From Chitinophagaceae bacterium UBA4857 (GTDB lineage Bacteria > Bacteroidota > Bacteroidia > Chitinophagales > Chitinophagaceae), in NCBI GenBank assembly GCA_002399735.1, contig DHEF01000053.1, positions 61,613 through 125,612 on the forward strand: a DNA stretch of 64,000 nt, given 5' to 3'. This document shows positions 42,193 through 52,209 of the stretch, piece by piece (position 1 is the stretch's first letter; every line of letters begins with the position of its first letter). Below the pieces are notes generated by a model, which was not told where the DNA came from, searched no databases, and saw nothing but the letters and a program-made list of their open reading frames with translations. The translations under genes were made by a program, and so were the position numbers.

Positions 42193-43956
42193 ATGAGACT
42201 TTTTGCCTTTACAAAGGTGCTGACTTTTCTGTTTGCATTATTATTTACTTCAACTGCTTTTGCTCAACTGTCAATGCCGGCAGAAAGAGATGCCAGCCGC
42301 TTAAATTGGTGGAACGAAGCTCGCTTTGGTATGTTTATACACTTTGGCGTATATGCCGTACCTGCCGGTGTACATAACGGTAAAGAAGTAAGTGGTTTAG
42401 GCGAATGGATTATGCAGGATGGTAAAATTCCACGTGCTGATTATTACAAATATGCACAACAATTTAATCCCACACAGTTTAATGCCCAACAATGGGTTAG
42501 TATGGCCAAAGCTGCCGGTATGAAATATATTGTTGTTACTGCTAAACACCACGATGGTTTTGCATTATTTGATACCAAGGCAAGTGATTACAGCATTTTA
42601 AAAACAGCGCCATACGGTAAAGATTTAATTAAACCTTTAGCGGAAGAATGTAGGAAACAAGGCATCAAGCTAGGTCTGTACTACTCACAAGCTAATGATT
42701 GGTTTCATCCGGGTGGTGCAGCATCTTTTGGACATTGGGATAAAACGCAGGAAGGGGATATGGATGAATACCTGAAGAATATTGTAGAACCGCAATTGCG
42801 TGAAATACTTACAAACTACGGTGATATAGCGGAGTTATGGTGGGATACTCCCATTAACATGACAAAGGAACGTGCAGAAAAATTATACAACCTTGTAGAA
42901 ACTTTACAGCCGGGTATTATAATGAATGATAGGCTGGGTGGCGGTTACAAAGGTGACCTAACTACACCGGAGCAATATGTACCTGCCACCGGAATTGCAG
43001 GCTCTAGTTGGGAAACCTGCATGACGATGAACGATACCTGGGGTTTTAAATCAACCGATCATAACTGGAAAAGTACAGAGCAACTAATTCATACTTTAAT
43101 TGAAGTATCATCAAAAGGCGGCAATTTTTTATTGAATGTTGGTCCCGAGGCATCAGGCGTATTTCCTGCACCAATTATTGAGCGTTTAAATGGAATTGCT
43201 GATTGGATGAAAACCAATAGTGAGTCGATATACGGAACAACTGCCAGTCCTTTTAAAAAATTACCGTGGGGCAGAAGCACTAAAAAAGTTGAAGGTGGTA
43301 TTACTACTTTATACCTGCATGTATTTAACTGGCCGGCTAATGGCGTACTGGCTATTCCCGGTTTGAAAAACAATATTGTTGCAGCCACTTTATTAGCCAA
43401 TGGCAGCAAATTGAAATATACCAAAATGGCCTCTGGTTATCAGTTAACGGTGCCAACTAAAGCCTTAGACCCGATTGCAACCGTTATAAAAGTGGTGGTA
43501 AAAGGTTTTCCTGAAGTAGAAGATGCACCAATGCTAGCTACAGCTAACGGAGATTTTTTACTGGAAGCCGGAATGGTAGATGCCCACAACAATGGTAAGG
43601 ATGGTGAAATAAATGTGGAAGATAAAAACAATCAAAAGAATATAGGTTATTGGACAGATGCCACCGATTGGGTTTCATGGAAAGTAAAAGTAAATCAGAC
43701 GGCAACATATAAAGTAAATATTAACCTGGGTACAGTTGGTAATGGGGCTGTAATTAAAACCGGGGTTAACGGTAAAGAACTTACTGTTTCATTAAAATCG
43801 ACAGGAGATTACCATAATTACGAATTAGTAACTGCTGATGGCACTTTGTTTTTAGAAAAAGGGGTGCATGAGTTTTTTATTAAATCGGAGAGAAAAGGAT
43901 GGCAACCAATAAATATCCGTTCGGTAGAACTTAAAAAGGTGAGTAATAATAAATGA
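42193..43956 (+). CDS. Alpha-L-fucosidase (GH29) with C-terminal carbohydrate-binding-like domain
   Basis: The 587-residue exported enzyme has a signal peptide ending TAFAQ. The GH29 catalytic barrel covers about residues 35-350: FGMFIHFGVYAVPAG, KYIVVTAKHHDGFALFDTK, and the nucleophile Asp218 in IAELWWDTP, followed by SSKGGNFLLNVGPEASG. A beta-sandwich follows, and then residues about 455-587 (LLEAGMVDAHNNG ... WTDATDWVSW) look like a CBM6/35-type binding domain. GH29 enzymes release alpha-linked L-fucose with retention. It is the first gene of the locus, divergent from the two-component pair and 84 bases before susC. A second, shorter GH29 is encoded at 52210. Confidence 0.93.
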   Translation: MRLFAFTKVLTFLFALLFTSTAFAQLSMPAERDASRLNWWNEARFGMFIHFGVYAVPAGVHNGKEVSGLGEWIMQDGKIPRADYYKYAQQFNPTQFNAQQWVSMAKAAGMKYIVVTAKHHDGFALFDTKASDYSILKTAPYGKDLIKPLAEECRKQGIKLGLYYSQANDWFHPGGAASFGHWDKTQEGDMDEYLKNIVEPQLREILTNYGDIAELWWDTPINMTKERAEKLYNLVETLQPGIIMNDRLGGGYKGDLTTPEQYVPATGIAGSSWETCMTMNDTWGFKSTDHNWKSTEQLIHTLIEVSSKGGNFLLNVGPEASGVFPAPIIERLNGIADWMKTNSESIYGTTASPFKKLPWGRSTKKVEGGITTLYLHVFNWPANGVLAIPGLKNNIVAATLLANGSKLKYTKMASGYQLTVPTKALDPIATVIKVVVKGFPEVEDAPMLATANGDFLLEAGMVDAHNNGKDGEINVEDKNNQKNIGYWTDATDWVSWKVKVNQTATYKVNINLGTVGNGAVIKTGVNGKELTVSLKSTGDYHNYELVTADGTLFLEKGVHEFFIKSERKGWQPINIRSVELKKVSNNK

Positions 43957-44040
43957 TTTTAAAATCCAACGTACTTATAAAAATTTTATTCCAAAGACTA
44001 ACTATTATTTTTTTTAACCCAAAACTAAACTGTAAAAAAG

Positions 44041-47000
44041 ATGAGCAACCTGTTTGATGGGTGCAAACTCAGTATGAGAATTTGTTTTTTGCTGGCAGTT
44101 TTTACAATGCTCGGTTTGACTGCGAAGGCGCAAACTGAAGAGATTATTGTAAAAGGTGTTGTACGCTCCGATTCCAGTGTATTGGAAGGTGTAAGCATTT
44201 TTCTCAAATCAGATCCTGACCGGTCAACCCGTTCTGATGCCCGGGGTGAATATGTGATTAAAGTACCTGTAAACAGTACTTTGTCATTCACATTTGTTGG
44301 CTATAAGCCGGTAGATTTTAATGTTAAAAAAGAACCCGTATTGGACGTTGTTATGCAGGCTATTGATGCCACATTGGACGAAGTGGCGGTTGTGGCTTAC
44401 GGTCAACAACGTAAAAGCAGTATGGTGAGTTCTGTTACCACGGTGAACCCAAAAGATTTAAAAGGGCCAACCAGTAACCTTACTACTATGTTGGCGGGTA
44501 GAATATCAGGGGTGATTGGTTATCAGCGTTCCGGTGAACCGGGTCGTGATAATGCACAGTTTTTTATACGTGGCGTAACAACTTTTGGTACAGGTAAAGT
44601 AGATCCGCTATTAATGATTGATGGTATGGAATCAACGCCAAATGATTTGGCAAGATTGCAGCCGGATGACATAGCAGGGTTTTCCGTATTAAAAGATGCA
44701 ACTGCTGCCTCTTTATTTGGTGCCCGTGGTGCAAACGGTGTAATTATCGTTACAACGAAGTCCGGCGCCGAAGGAAAAGCAGCTTTAAACTTCAGGGGCG
44801 AAAATTCCTTGTCGAGCAATACACGCAATTTTAAGTTTGCCGATAATATTACCTACATGAATTTGGCTAACGAAGCATTGGTTACCCGTTACCCGTTAAG
44901 AGCACCATTGTACTCACAGGAAAAAATTGAAAAAACTGCTGCCGGTGCCGATCCGTATTTATATCCTAATAATGATTGGTTGGATATGTTGATTAAAGAT
45001 TACACCAATAACCAACGTTATAATGTTAGTTTAAGTGGTGGTGGTAAAGTGGCACAATACTATGTATCGGGTACTTACAATGTAGATAATGGGGTGTTGA
45101 ATGTAGACAAGCTGAATAACTTTAATAGTAATATTAAACTAAGGAGTTATCAGATAAGATCAAATGTAAATATCAACGTATCTCCTTCTACTGTGGCAAT
45201 CATTCGTGTATCGGGGGTGTTTGATGATTACAATGGTCCTGTTGGTGGCGGCGGTAATATTTTTAACCAGGCCTTAAAGTCTAACCCGGTAATGTTTTCG
45301 CCGGTATATCCTTCCTCTTTTTTACCTAACCTGTCGCACCCGTTATTTGGTAGTGCATTGGATGAAAGCGGAACAAGATATAATAACCCTTACGCCAGTA
45401 TGGTATCAGGTTATCAGGAAGCCAATACTTCTAACATGATGGCACAATTGGAGTTGAAACAGAACTTTGGTAAAATATTGCGTGGTTTAACAGGTCGTGT
45501 GATGGCTTATACACAACGTTATGCCTACTTCGATTTATCTCGTCAGTACAATCCTTTCTACTATCGGATGGCTTACAGCGCAGATGGTAAACCAACGCTG
45601 AGCTCATTAAATACCGATGGTACTGAATACCTGAATTATACACCCGGAAATAAAGTGGTGAATACAACGGCTTACATGGAAGCAGCATTAAACTATTCAA
45701 GAAATTTTAACGGACATTTTGTATCAGGCTTTTTAATTACCAATATGCGTAGTTACCTGACGGCTAATACAGCCATGCCCGATTTACAAAGCTCCTTACC
45801 TAACCGTAACCAAGGTGTATCGGGAAGGTTTACTTACGATTATGATAACCGTTATATGATGGAGTTCAATTTTGGTTATAACGGATCGGAAAGGTTTGCC
45901 AAAAACAATCGTATGGGCTTTTTCCCATCAGTAGGCGCTGCCTGGAATGTACACAACGAGAAATTTTTTGATGCATATAAAGATGTAGTGAACACCTTAA
46001 AGTTCAGAGCCTCTTATGGTTTGGTGGGTAATGACCAGATTGGTAATGCAGACGAAAGATTCTTTTATCTGTCGAGGGTAAATATGAATGATGGTACAAG
46101 GGCTGCCACGTTTGGCGAAAACTTTGGTACTACCATGAATGGGGTGAGTGTGTTACGTTATGCCAACGACCAGATTACCTGGGAGAAAGCGTATAAAACC
46201 AATATTGGTGTTGATTTAAAGTTATTTAATAGTCTTAACCTGATAGTAGACGTTTATAAAGAACGTCGGGAGAATATATTAATGAGCCGTGCTTTCATTC
46301 CTGCATCAATGGGTTTGAATGCTAATATACAGGCAAACGTAGGTGAGGCAGAAGGTAAAGGTATAGATGTGCAAATGGACTATACCAAAACTATTGGTAA
46401 GGATATGTGGTTGCAAATGCGTGGCAACTTTACGTTTGCGCAAAGCAAAATGTTAGTGAACGAAGAACCCCTTTATCCGGAAGTTTACAGAAGCAGGGTA
46501 GGTTACTCTTTATCGCAAAGATGGGGTTTGATAGCTGAAAGACTTTTTGTGGATGATAATGAAGTACGCAATTCGCCAAGACAAGACTTTGGTGAAGTAA
46601 GAGGCGGTGATATAAAATACCTGGATGTGAATGGTGATAATATTATTGATGGTAATGATCAGGTGCCAATGGGTTACCCGGAAGTGCCAGAAATTATTTA
46701 TGGTGGTGGTTTCTCCTTTGGTTGGAAAAAGTTTGATTTCAGTGCTTTTGTACAAGGCTCTGCACGTTCCTCCATTTTTATTGACAATGATGCTATACAG
46801 CCATTTAAAAAAGAAGGCGGATCGGAGAGTGGTTTGTTACAGGTAATTGCTAACGACCACTGGTCGGAGAGTAACAGAAATGTATATGCATTTTGGCCAC
46901 GCCTTAGCGACAGAACGGTTTTAAATAACTATTGGACCTCAAGCTGGTGGGTGCGTAACGGTGCTTTTTTAAGATTGAAAAATGTAGAGCTTGGCTATAC

Positions 47001-47175
47001 TGTTTCTCCTAGTTTTTTACGTAAGTATAAATTGTCATCGGCTCGTATTTATGTAAATGGTATTAACCTGTTTGCGCTTAGCAAGTTTAAAGAGTGGGAT
47101 CCGGAAATGGGAAGCAATGGTTTAAACTATCCGGTACAACGTGTGTACAATATTGGTGTTAACCTTAATTTTTAA
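44041..47175 (+). CDS. susC: SusC/RagA-family TonB-dependent glycan importer
   Basis: A 1044-residue outer-membrane importer with a signal peptide (FLLAVFTMLGLTAKAQ). A CarboxypepD_reg-like domain covers about residues 36-118 (VKGVVRSDSSVLEGVSIFLK), and a SusC-type plug covers about 125-240 with VVAYGQQRKSSMVSSV, LLMIDGMESTPNDLARLQP and ATAASLFGARGANGVIIVTT. A long barrel follows, ending GVNLNF with a terminal Phe. With SusD it forms the pedal-bin complex that imports oligosaccharides released at the cell surface. There is no STN signalling domain, in line with control by a separate two-component system. The symbol is used in the family sense only. A repeat element separates it from susD. Confidence 0.95.
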   Translation: MSNLFDGCKLSMRICFLLAVFTMLGLTAKAQTEEIIVKGVVRSDSSVLEGVSIFLKSDPDRSTRSDARGEYVIKVPVNSTLSFTFVGYKPVDFNVKKEPVLDVVMQAIDATLDEVAVVAYGQQRKSSMVSSVTTVNPKDLKGPTSNLTTMLAGRISGVIGYQRSGEPGRDNAQFFIRGVTTFGTGKVDPLLMIDGMESTPNDLARLQPDDIAGFSVLKDATAASLFGARGANGVIIVTTKSGAEGKAALNFRGENSLSSNTRNFKFADNITYMNLANEALVTRYPLRAPLYSQEKIEKTAAGADPYLYPNNDWLDMLIKDYTNNQRYNVSLSGGGKVAQYYVSGTYNVDNGVLNVDKLNNFNSNIKLRSYQIRSNVNINVSPSTVAIIRVSGVFDDYNGPVGGGGNIFNQALKSNPVMFSPVYPSSFLPNLSHPLFGSALDESGTRYNNPYASMVSGYQEANTSNMMAQLELKQNFGKILRGLTGRVMAYTQRYAYFDLSRQYNPFYYRMAYSADGKPTLSSLNTDGTEYLNYTPGNKVVNTTAYMEAALNYSRNFNGHFVSGFLITNMRSYLTANTAMPDLQSSLPNRNQGVSGRFTYDYDNRYMMEFNFGYNGSERFAKNNRMGFFPSVGAAWNVHNEKFFDAYKDVVNTLKFRASYGLVGNDQIGNADERFFYLSRVNMNDGTRAATFGENFGTTMNGVSVLRYANDQITWEKAYKTNIGVDLKLFNSLNLIVDVYKERRENILMSRAFIPASMGLNANIQANVGEAEGKGIDVQMDYTKTIGKDMWLQMRGNFTFAQSKMLVNEEPLYPEVYRSRVGYSLSQRWGLIAERLFVDDNEVRNSPRQDFGEVRGGDIKYLDVNGDNIIDGNDQVPMGYPEVPEIIYGGGFSFGWKKFDFSAFVQGSARSSIFIDNDAIQPFKKEGGSESGLLQVIANDHWSESNRNVYAFWPRLSDRTVLNNYWTSSWWVRNGAFLRLKNVELGYTVSPSFLRKYKLSSARIYVNGINLFALSKFKEWDPEMGSNGLNYPVQRVYNIGVNLNF

Positions 47176-47200
47176 AACGGCTAACACTTGATGTATGCAG

Positions 47201-47292
47201 GACTTGATTGAGGAAAGGGTTTGATGATTAGCGAACGGAACGGTCAACGGAGCGTCGCAACATCTGCTCAATCAGGGATCGGAACGATGACA
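47201..47292 (-). repeat. Intergenic mosaic repeat inside the susC-susD gap
   Basis: On the minus strand: TCATCGTTCCGATCCCTGAT, TGAGCAGATGTTGCGACGCT, CCGTTGACCG, CGCTAATCATC. It shares the ATCGTTCC and CGACGCTCCGTT modules with the other copies. ACTTGATTGAG and CTCAATCAGG form its outer dyad. The susC-susD gap is 161 bases, long for such a pair. Confidence 0.7.
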
Positions 47293-47336
47293 CAAAAAAA
47301 TACTATTCTTTTAAGTTATTATTTAATTCAATAAAA

Positions 47337-49238
47337 ATGCAATCAGTTAATAAAATTACAACCGCATTACGCAACCAATGGCAGGTTGTTACAGCGGTGA
47401 TGGTGTTGGCATTTTTTACAAGTTGTAAAAAATTTATTGATGTAGTACCCGATAACGTGGCTACTATTGAAAATGCTTTCAGTATTCGTACAGAAGCTGA
47501 AAAGTATTTGTTTACTTGTTATTCTTACTTACCATCAGAAGGTGACTTTGCCGGTAACCCGGCATTTGGTGCCGGAGATGAAATATGGCAGGATCCTACG
47601 TTTTCTACCATCAACCCGGCTGCAATGCGTATAGCAATGGGTTTTCAAAGTGGTAACGACCCTATTATGCATTACTGGGAAGAAATGTATAAAGGCATAC
47701 GTGACTGTAATATTTTTTTAGACAATGTACACAAGGTGGTTGATCTGGAGCCTTACCTTCGCACCAGATGGATTGGCGAAGTATTGTTTTTAAAAGCCTA
47801 CTACCACTGGTACTTGTTACGCATGTACGGACCAATAAATATTGTTGATAAAAATTTACCTATTGATGTAACTGCAGAAGAAGTGAAAGTGCCACGTGTT
47901 GCAGTTGATTCAGTGGTAAATTATATTTCAGCTTTATTTGATTCTTCGGCCAAATTATTACCGGCTACTATACAGTCACGTACAACAGAGTTGGGACGCA
48001 TCACATCGCCTATAGCTTTAGCAATGAAAGCAAGATTGTTGGTAACAGCTGCGAGTCCGTTGTTTAATGGTAATGCCGATTATAACAATTTTAAAAATGT
48101 TGATAACACGCCTTTAGTTAACACAACCTACGATAAGGAAAAATGGAAACGTGCTGCCGATGCCTGTAAAGCTGCTATTGATGCGGCGCATGCAGCCGAA
48201 ATAAAACTGTTTAAGTTTAATGACAACCTGGTGAGTTTATCTCCGTTTTTTAAACAACAAATGACGATACGTAATAGTGTTTGTGAAAGATGGAATGAAG
48301 AATTAATCTGGGGATCATCGAACAGTCCTATGGGTAAATACATGCAGCGTTTAGCTTTACCAAAATTAAATCCTGCACGTTTGGGTAACCAGGAACCTTT
48401 AGGCCAACTGGCACCTACTATTAAAGTGGTGGAACAGTTTTACAGTAAAAACGGTGTACCTATTAATGAGGATAGAGATTATGATTATGCCAACCGCTAC
48501 AAGCCACGTACGGTAACAGCGGAGTATGGCGAGTATTTGCAAATGGGTTATGAAACGGCCGGCTTAAATTTTGACAGAGAGCCTCGTTTTTATGCCAATG
48601 TATCTTTTGATGGCGATAAATGGTTTATGCAAAATGGCATATGGCCTATTCAGGCAAAATGGGGGCAAAACCAAAGCCGTAAAAATGTATTTGGTTATTC
48701 GGTTACCGGTTATTTTACTAAAAAAATTACCAGTTGGAAGTTTGTAATAGAAGAGGGTCAGGCCAGTAATACAGAAACCTATCCTTTCCCGTTATTCCGT
48801 TTAGCCGATTTGTATTTGTTATATGCAGAGGCTTTAAACGAGTATGCCGATGCGCCAACGGCAGAAGCATACACCTACATTAATACCGTACGTGAACGTG
48901 CCGGTTTACCAACTGTACAAGATGCATGGAGCCAACACTCCCGCAATGCCAATAAGTTTACTACTAAAGATGGTTTTAGAGCCATCATACAACAGGAGCG
49001 TTTAATTGAACTGAGTTTTGAAGCGAGCCGTTTTTGGGATTTACGTCGTTGGAAACGTGCTATTGAAGAGCAGAATAAAATAATTCTTGGTTGGAATACT
49101 GCCGGTGTTTCTCCGGTAGAATATTACAAAGTAGCGCCACTGTTTACACAAAGTTTTCAGGTACGTGATTACCTATGGCCGTTACGCAATAGCGATATTT
49201 TAATTAACCCTAAACTGGTACAAAACCCAGGTTGGTAA
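47337..49238 (+). CDS. susD: SusD/RagB-family glycan-binding lipoprotein
   Basis: The 633-residue lipoprotein carries a lipobox FFTSC with lipidated Cys30, typical of surface-exposed SusD proteins. The N-terminal region (FIDVVPDNVATIENAF) and the TPR-like core (WIGEVLFLKAYYHWYLLRMYGPI) are family hallmarks, as is the C-terminal part (YPFPLFRLADLYLLYAEALN, ERAGLP, ERLIELSFEASRFWDLRRW). It caps SusC and binds the incoming glycan. The length, around 630 residues, is on the long side for the family. It belongs to the same plus-strand run as susC and the two downstream lipoproteins. Confidence 0.95.
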   Translation: MQSVNKITTALRNQWQVVTAVMVLAFFTSCKKFIDVVPDNVATIENAFSIRTEAEKYLFTCYSYLPSEGDFAGNPAFGAGDEIWQDPTFSTINPAAMRIAMGFQSGNDPIMHYWEEMYKGIRDCNIFLDNVHKVVDLEPYLRTRWIGEVLFLKAYYHWYLLRMYGPINIVDKNLPIDVTAEEVKVPRVAVDSVVNYISALFDSSAKLLPATIQSRTTELGRITSPIALAMKARLLVTAASPLFNGNADYNNFKNVDNTPLVNTTYDKEKWKRAADACKAAIDAAHAAEIKLFKFNDNLVSLSPFFKQQMTIRNSVCERWNEELIWGSSNSPMGKYMQRLALPKLNPARLGNQEPLGQLAPTIKVVEQFYSKNGVPINEDRDYDYANRYKPRTVTAEYGEYLQMGYETAGLNFDREPRFYANVSFDGDKWFMQNGIWPIQAKWGQNQSRKNVFGYSVTGYFTKKITSWKFVIEEGQASNTETYPFPLFRLADLYLLYAEALNEYADAPTAEAYTYINTVRERAGLPTVQDAWSQHSRNANKFTTKDGFRAIIQQERLIELSFEASRFWDLRRWKRAIEEQNKIILGWNTAGVSPVEYYKVAPLFTQSFQVRDYLWPLRNSDILINPKLVQNPGW

Positions 49239-49282
49239 TAGGGTGTTTTATTATGTTTTTTGTAAAACTCAAACTAACTAAA

Positions 49283-50458
49283 ATGCAAAAAAATATATTT
49301 AGTTTACTTATGCTGGCGGTATTATTAACCACAGCAGGTTGTAAACGAGAGTTACATTCATCTTTGTACGATGATGGTTCAACGCCATCACCCATTAGCA
49401 ATACCACCGTGCAAAATTTGCCGGGTGCTGCGGAAATTACTTATAGCTTACCGCACGATAATAATATTCTGTATGTAAAGGCCGAGTATGAAATCAGGCC
49501 GGGTGTTAAACGTGAAGTAAAATCATCTTATTATAACAATAGCTTGTTGGTAGATGGTTTTGGTACTACGAATGAATATACAGTGCAGTTATACGTGGTT
49601 ACTCGTAGCGAAAAATTTTCAACGCCTGTTACTGTTAAAGTAAAACCGCTTACACCACCGGTTGTAGCTACATTTAACAGCCTGAATGTAGCGGAAGATT
49701 TTGGTGGTTTAATTATTAATTACCTGAACGATGCCAAGGCCGATTTAGCTATACATACCTGGGCGGCAGATTCAACCAGTGCAATGGTAGAAGCGAATAC
49801 CAATTATACTACGCTTCCATCGGGCCGTTATACTATTCGTGGCTTTGATAGTACAACCCGTAAGTTTTCGTTTTTTGTAAAAGACAGGTTTGGCAATATT
49901 TCCGATACATTAACTGCAACCTATAAACCACTTTACGAAAAGCTATTAGATAAAACTTTGTTCAGAGCAGTTGTTTTACCCACTGATGTAAAAGATGACT
50001 GGGGTTTACCTATGCAAAATATGTGGAACAATGGTTACACCGACTTCTGGGATATGTTTCATACGCAAACGCAAAGTTTTCCTATGTGGTTTACGTTTGA
50101 TTTGGGTATAACTGTTAAGTTAAGCCGTATGGCTTTATGGCAACGTCAAAGCCCTGCAACTGATTGGGCTTACAATGCCAATAATCCTAAAAAGTTTGAA
50201 GTATGGGGCTCAACCAATCCTGATGTTGATGGTGGGTGGAATAACTGGATTAAACTTACCGATCATGAAATTGTAAAACCTTCCGGTTTGCCATTGGGTC
50301 AGGTGTCCGCAGATGATATTGCTGCCGCAGCAAAAGGAGAGGAGATTGCTATTCCTTTAGCCATGCCGCAGGTGCGTTATATAAGGTTAAAAATTTTGGA
50401 AACATTTACAAACTCAGCTACCAATATTGCCGAAATATCAGTGTGGGGGCAACCATAA
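49283..50458 (+). CDS. Surface lipoprotein with DUF4959/DUF5126/DUF5000-type domains (SGBP candidate)
   Basis: The 391-residue lipoprotein starts at ATG 49283 (MQKNIFSLLMLAVLLTTAGC), with lipidated Cys20. The open frame begins before the susD stop, but the earlier start lacks a signal. Two fibronectin-like domains (NTTVQNLPGAAEITYSLP; about residues 30-215) are followed by a discoidin/F5-8C-like beta-sandwich (about 225-391: MWFTFDLGITVKLSRMALW, KFEVWGSTNPD, VRYIRLKILETF). This order, DUF4959-DUF5126-DUF5000, is a standard companion of SusD in Bacteroidota loci and is thought to bind glycan at the cell surface. It sits 44 bases after susD. Confidence 0.87.
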   Translation: MQKNIFSLLMLAVLLTTAGCKRELHSSLYDDGSTPSPISNTTVQNLPGAAEITYSLPHDNNILYVKAEYEIRPGVKREVKSSYYNNSLLVDGFGTTNEYTVQLYVVTRSEKFSTPVTVKVKPLTPPVVATFNSLNVAEDFGGLIINYLNDAKADLAIHTWAADSTSAMVEANTNYTTLPSGRYTIRGFDSTTRKFSFFVKDRFGNISDTLTATYKPLYEKLLDKTLFRAVVLPTDVKDDWGLPMQNMWNNGYTDFWDMFHTQTQSFPMWFTFDLGITVKLSRMALWQRQSPATDWAYNANNPKKFEVWGSTNPDVDGGWNNWIKLTDHEIVKPSGLPLGQVSADDIAAAAKGEEIAIPLAMPQVRYIRLKILETFTNSATNIAEISVWGQP

Positions 50459-50506
50459 CAATGGGTTTATAAATACAACCAATCAACTAATTTTTAAAGC
50501 AATTAC

Positions 50507-51700
50507 ATGAAAAATATTTTAAAGGCTATTACAGCACTCACCATACTGGTTGCAACATTACAATCTTGCTCCAAGATGGATGATTATAAAAAATATGTAC
50601 CCGAAAAACCAAAAGTATATCCGGGTATGGCCGATTCTATTACCATTTTTCCCGGTAATAACCGTGTAAAATTACAGTGGATTCATAAGTCGGACCCAAC
50701 CATTACACAAGCTAAAGTATTCTGGAACGGTCGTGCCGATTCAGTTACTGTACCGGTTAATCGTACAGCAGGTGTTGATACGGTAAGTGTCATCATCAAT
50801 AACCTGGATGAAACATCTTACACTTTTGATGTGTTTACGTACGATAAAGAAAATAACAAATCGGTACCCGCAACAAAAACCGGCAAAGTGTATGGTGCTA
50901 AGTACCAACAAGCGTTACAAAACCGTACCGTTACCGCTGTTAATTTTATAGCGCCTGCTAATATGTTAATAGTTGTATGGGCCGAGGCCGATACCGTTAA
51001 CGTAGGTACTAAAGTATATTATACGGATGCTGCCGGTGAAGAAAAAATATGGCAACTGTCCGCCAACGAAAGTGTAACACCTCTATCATGGAAAGTTGGC
51101 AGTAAAGTGTATTACCAATCAGCTTACAAACCTACATCTAATGCCATCGATACATTTACTGTCTTGCATAAAGATTCTGTTACAGTGACCAATGTGCCGG
51201 TGCCAAAAACAGCATGGTCGCAGGTTACATTGCCTAACGATATTGGCACCAACGCATGGGGCACTAATCTTAGTTGGATATGGGACGGTAAAGCCGCTGA
51301 CTATCCCGAAATTTATCACACCGATGGTTCAGGTATGCCACATCATTTCACATTCGATTTAGGCGCATCCTACCATCTTACACAGTTCGAAAATATCGGC
51401 CGTCAAAATAGTAATCCCTATCACAATCCTTTAAAATTTGAAGTGTGGGGTACTAATAGTTTAACGGGTGCAGCAACTACATTGCCGGCAGGCGATCCGG
51501 GTTGGGCTAATGAGTCCATCGCCAAAGGTTGGACTTTATTAAAATTTGTACAACGTACCGATAATGGTACTGCACCATACAAAGTTGATTTATTGGAAAA
51601 TATTCCTGCTGTGCGTTATATCCGCATCAGGGTATTGCAAGTGGCATCGGGAGCAACCGATAGTCATATGAGCGAAGTAAGTTTTTGGTTTAATCCATAA
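50507..51700 (+). CDS. Surface lipoprotein with DUF4998 and discoidin-like C-domain (second SGBP candidate)
   Basis: The 397-residue lipoprotein has Cys21 lipidated (LVATLQSCSK). The N-terminal half fits DUF4998 (YKKYVPEKPKVYPGMADSIT, NRVKLQWIHKSDPTITQAKV, fibronectin-like). The C-terminal half is a discoidin-like domain (HHFTFDLGASYHLTQFENIG, PLKFEVWGTNS, PAVRYIRIRVLQV) related to that of the upstream protein. Both proteins end with a similar SEVSFW / AEISVW strand, so the pair probably arose by duplication with domain exchange. The likely role is glycan capture next to SusCD. It is followed by a 509-base gap of repeats before the second GH29. Confidence 0.87.
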   Translation: MKNILKAITALTILVATLQSCSKMDDYKKYVPEKPKVYPGMADSITIFPGNNRVKLQWIHKSDPTITQAKVFWNGRADSVTVPVNRTAGVDTVSVIINNLDETSYTFDVFTYDKENNKSVPATKTGKVYGAKYQQALQNRTVTAVNFIAPANMLIVVWAEADTVNVGTKVYYTDAAGEEKIWQLSANESVTPLSWKVGSKVYYQSAYKPTSNAIDTFTVLHKDSVTVTNVPVPKTAWSQVTLPNDIGTNAWGTNLSWIWDGKAADYPEIYHTDGSGMPHHFTFDLGASYHLTQFENIGRQNSNPYHNPLKFEVWGTNSLTGAATTLPAGDPGWANESIAKGWTLLKFVQRTDNGTAPYKVDLLENIPAVRYIRIRVLQVASGATDSHMSEVSFWFNP

Positions 51701-51732
51701 TGTAAATTAGTAGTAAGTTTTTTTTCTTATGA

Positions 51733-51882
51733 TGGCGTGCCCCCGATTGCACAAAACTACGGCTCGTACCTCGCCGGTTTTGTTGCAACGGGGTCGGGTT
51801 TTACGCTATTACTCCGGCACAAAGCCAACACACAAGGCTTCACCGGGGTAACCGCTGCAATCCCTCACGCATGGGAGTCCGT
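51733..51882 (+). repeat. GC-rich intergenic block with AACCGCTGCAATCCCTCACG
   Basis: CCCCGATTGCACAAAACTAC, GGTCGGGTTTTACGCTATTA, CTCCGGCACAAAG, CACCGGGGTAACCGCTGCAA. The CGCTGCAATC string and the layout recall 9583-9712, but the match is loose. It gives a spurious open frame at 51737-51937. The 509-base gap 51701-52209 has no gene. Confidence 0.55.
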
Positions 51883-51975
51883 ATATCGTAGTGTTGGATA
51901 TTGGTGTAAAAGAAACCGTAGTTTGGTAAAAGCATAAATAAATGGGGGTTATTTTTCTTTAAAATAATAAGAAAC

Positions 51976-52078
51976 GTGTCAGGCTGAGCCTGACGAAGCC
52001 CGGTAAGAATTTATATTATTCTGCGTAGCCCTTCGTCAAGCTCCCACGCTATACGGGGTTAAAAACAGGGTGACAAAG
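51976..52078 (+). repeat. GTCAGGCTGAGC / CTTCGTCAAG palindromic repeat, copy 1
   Basis: GTCAGGCTGAGCCTGACGAA opens the element, and CTTCGTCAAGCTC with AGGGTGACAAAG closes it, so the ends are complementary. Compared with 61517-61594 it has about 25 extra bases (CCACGCTATACGGGG region) inside the right arm. Confidence 0.8.
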
Positions 52079-52209
52079 ACTTTGCTTCTCAGTCGATTCT
52101 CCCGCAGGGGACTCGGCGTAATAAAGCAATTCGGCGTAAGTAAAACGACAATCAGCAAAATATTTTGTAATTAAAATATATACTATTCAATAAGCAGTTA
52201 AAAAAAAGA

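Noticed and set aside
51737..51937. Open frame of 66 codons after the second lipoprotein
   Set aside because: It lies wholly inside a GC-rich intergenic block, lacks homology that I recognise and has no start signal.
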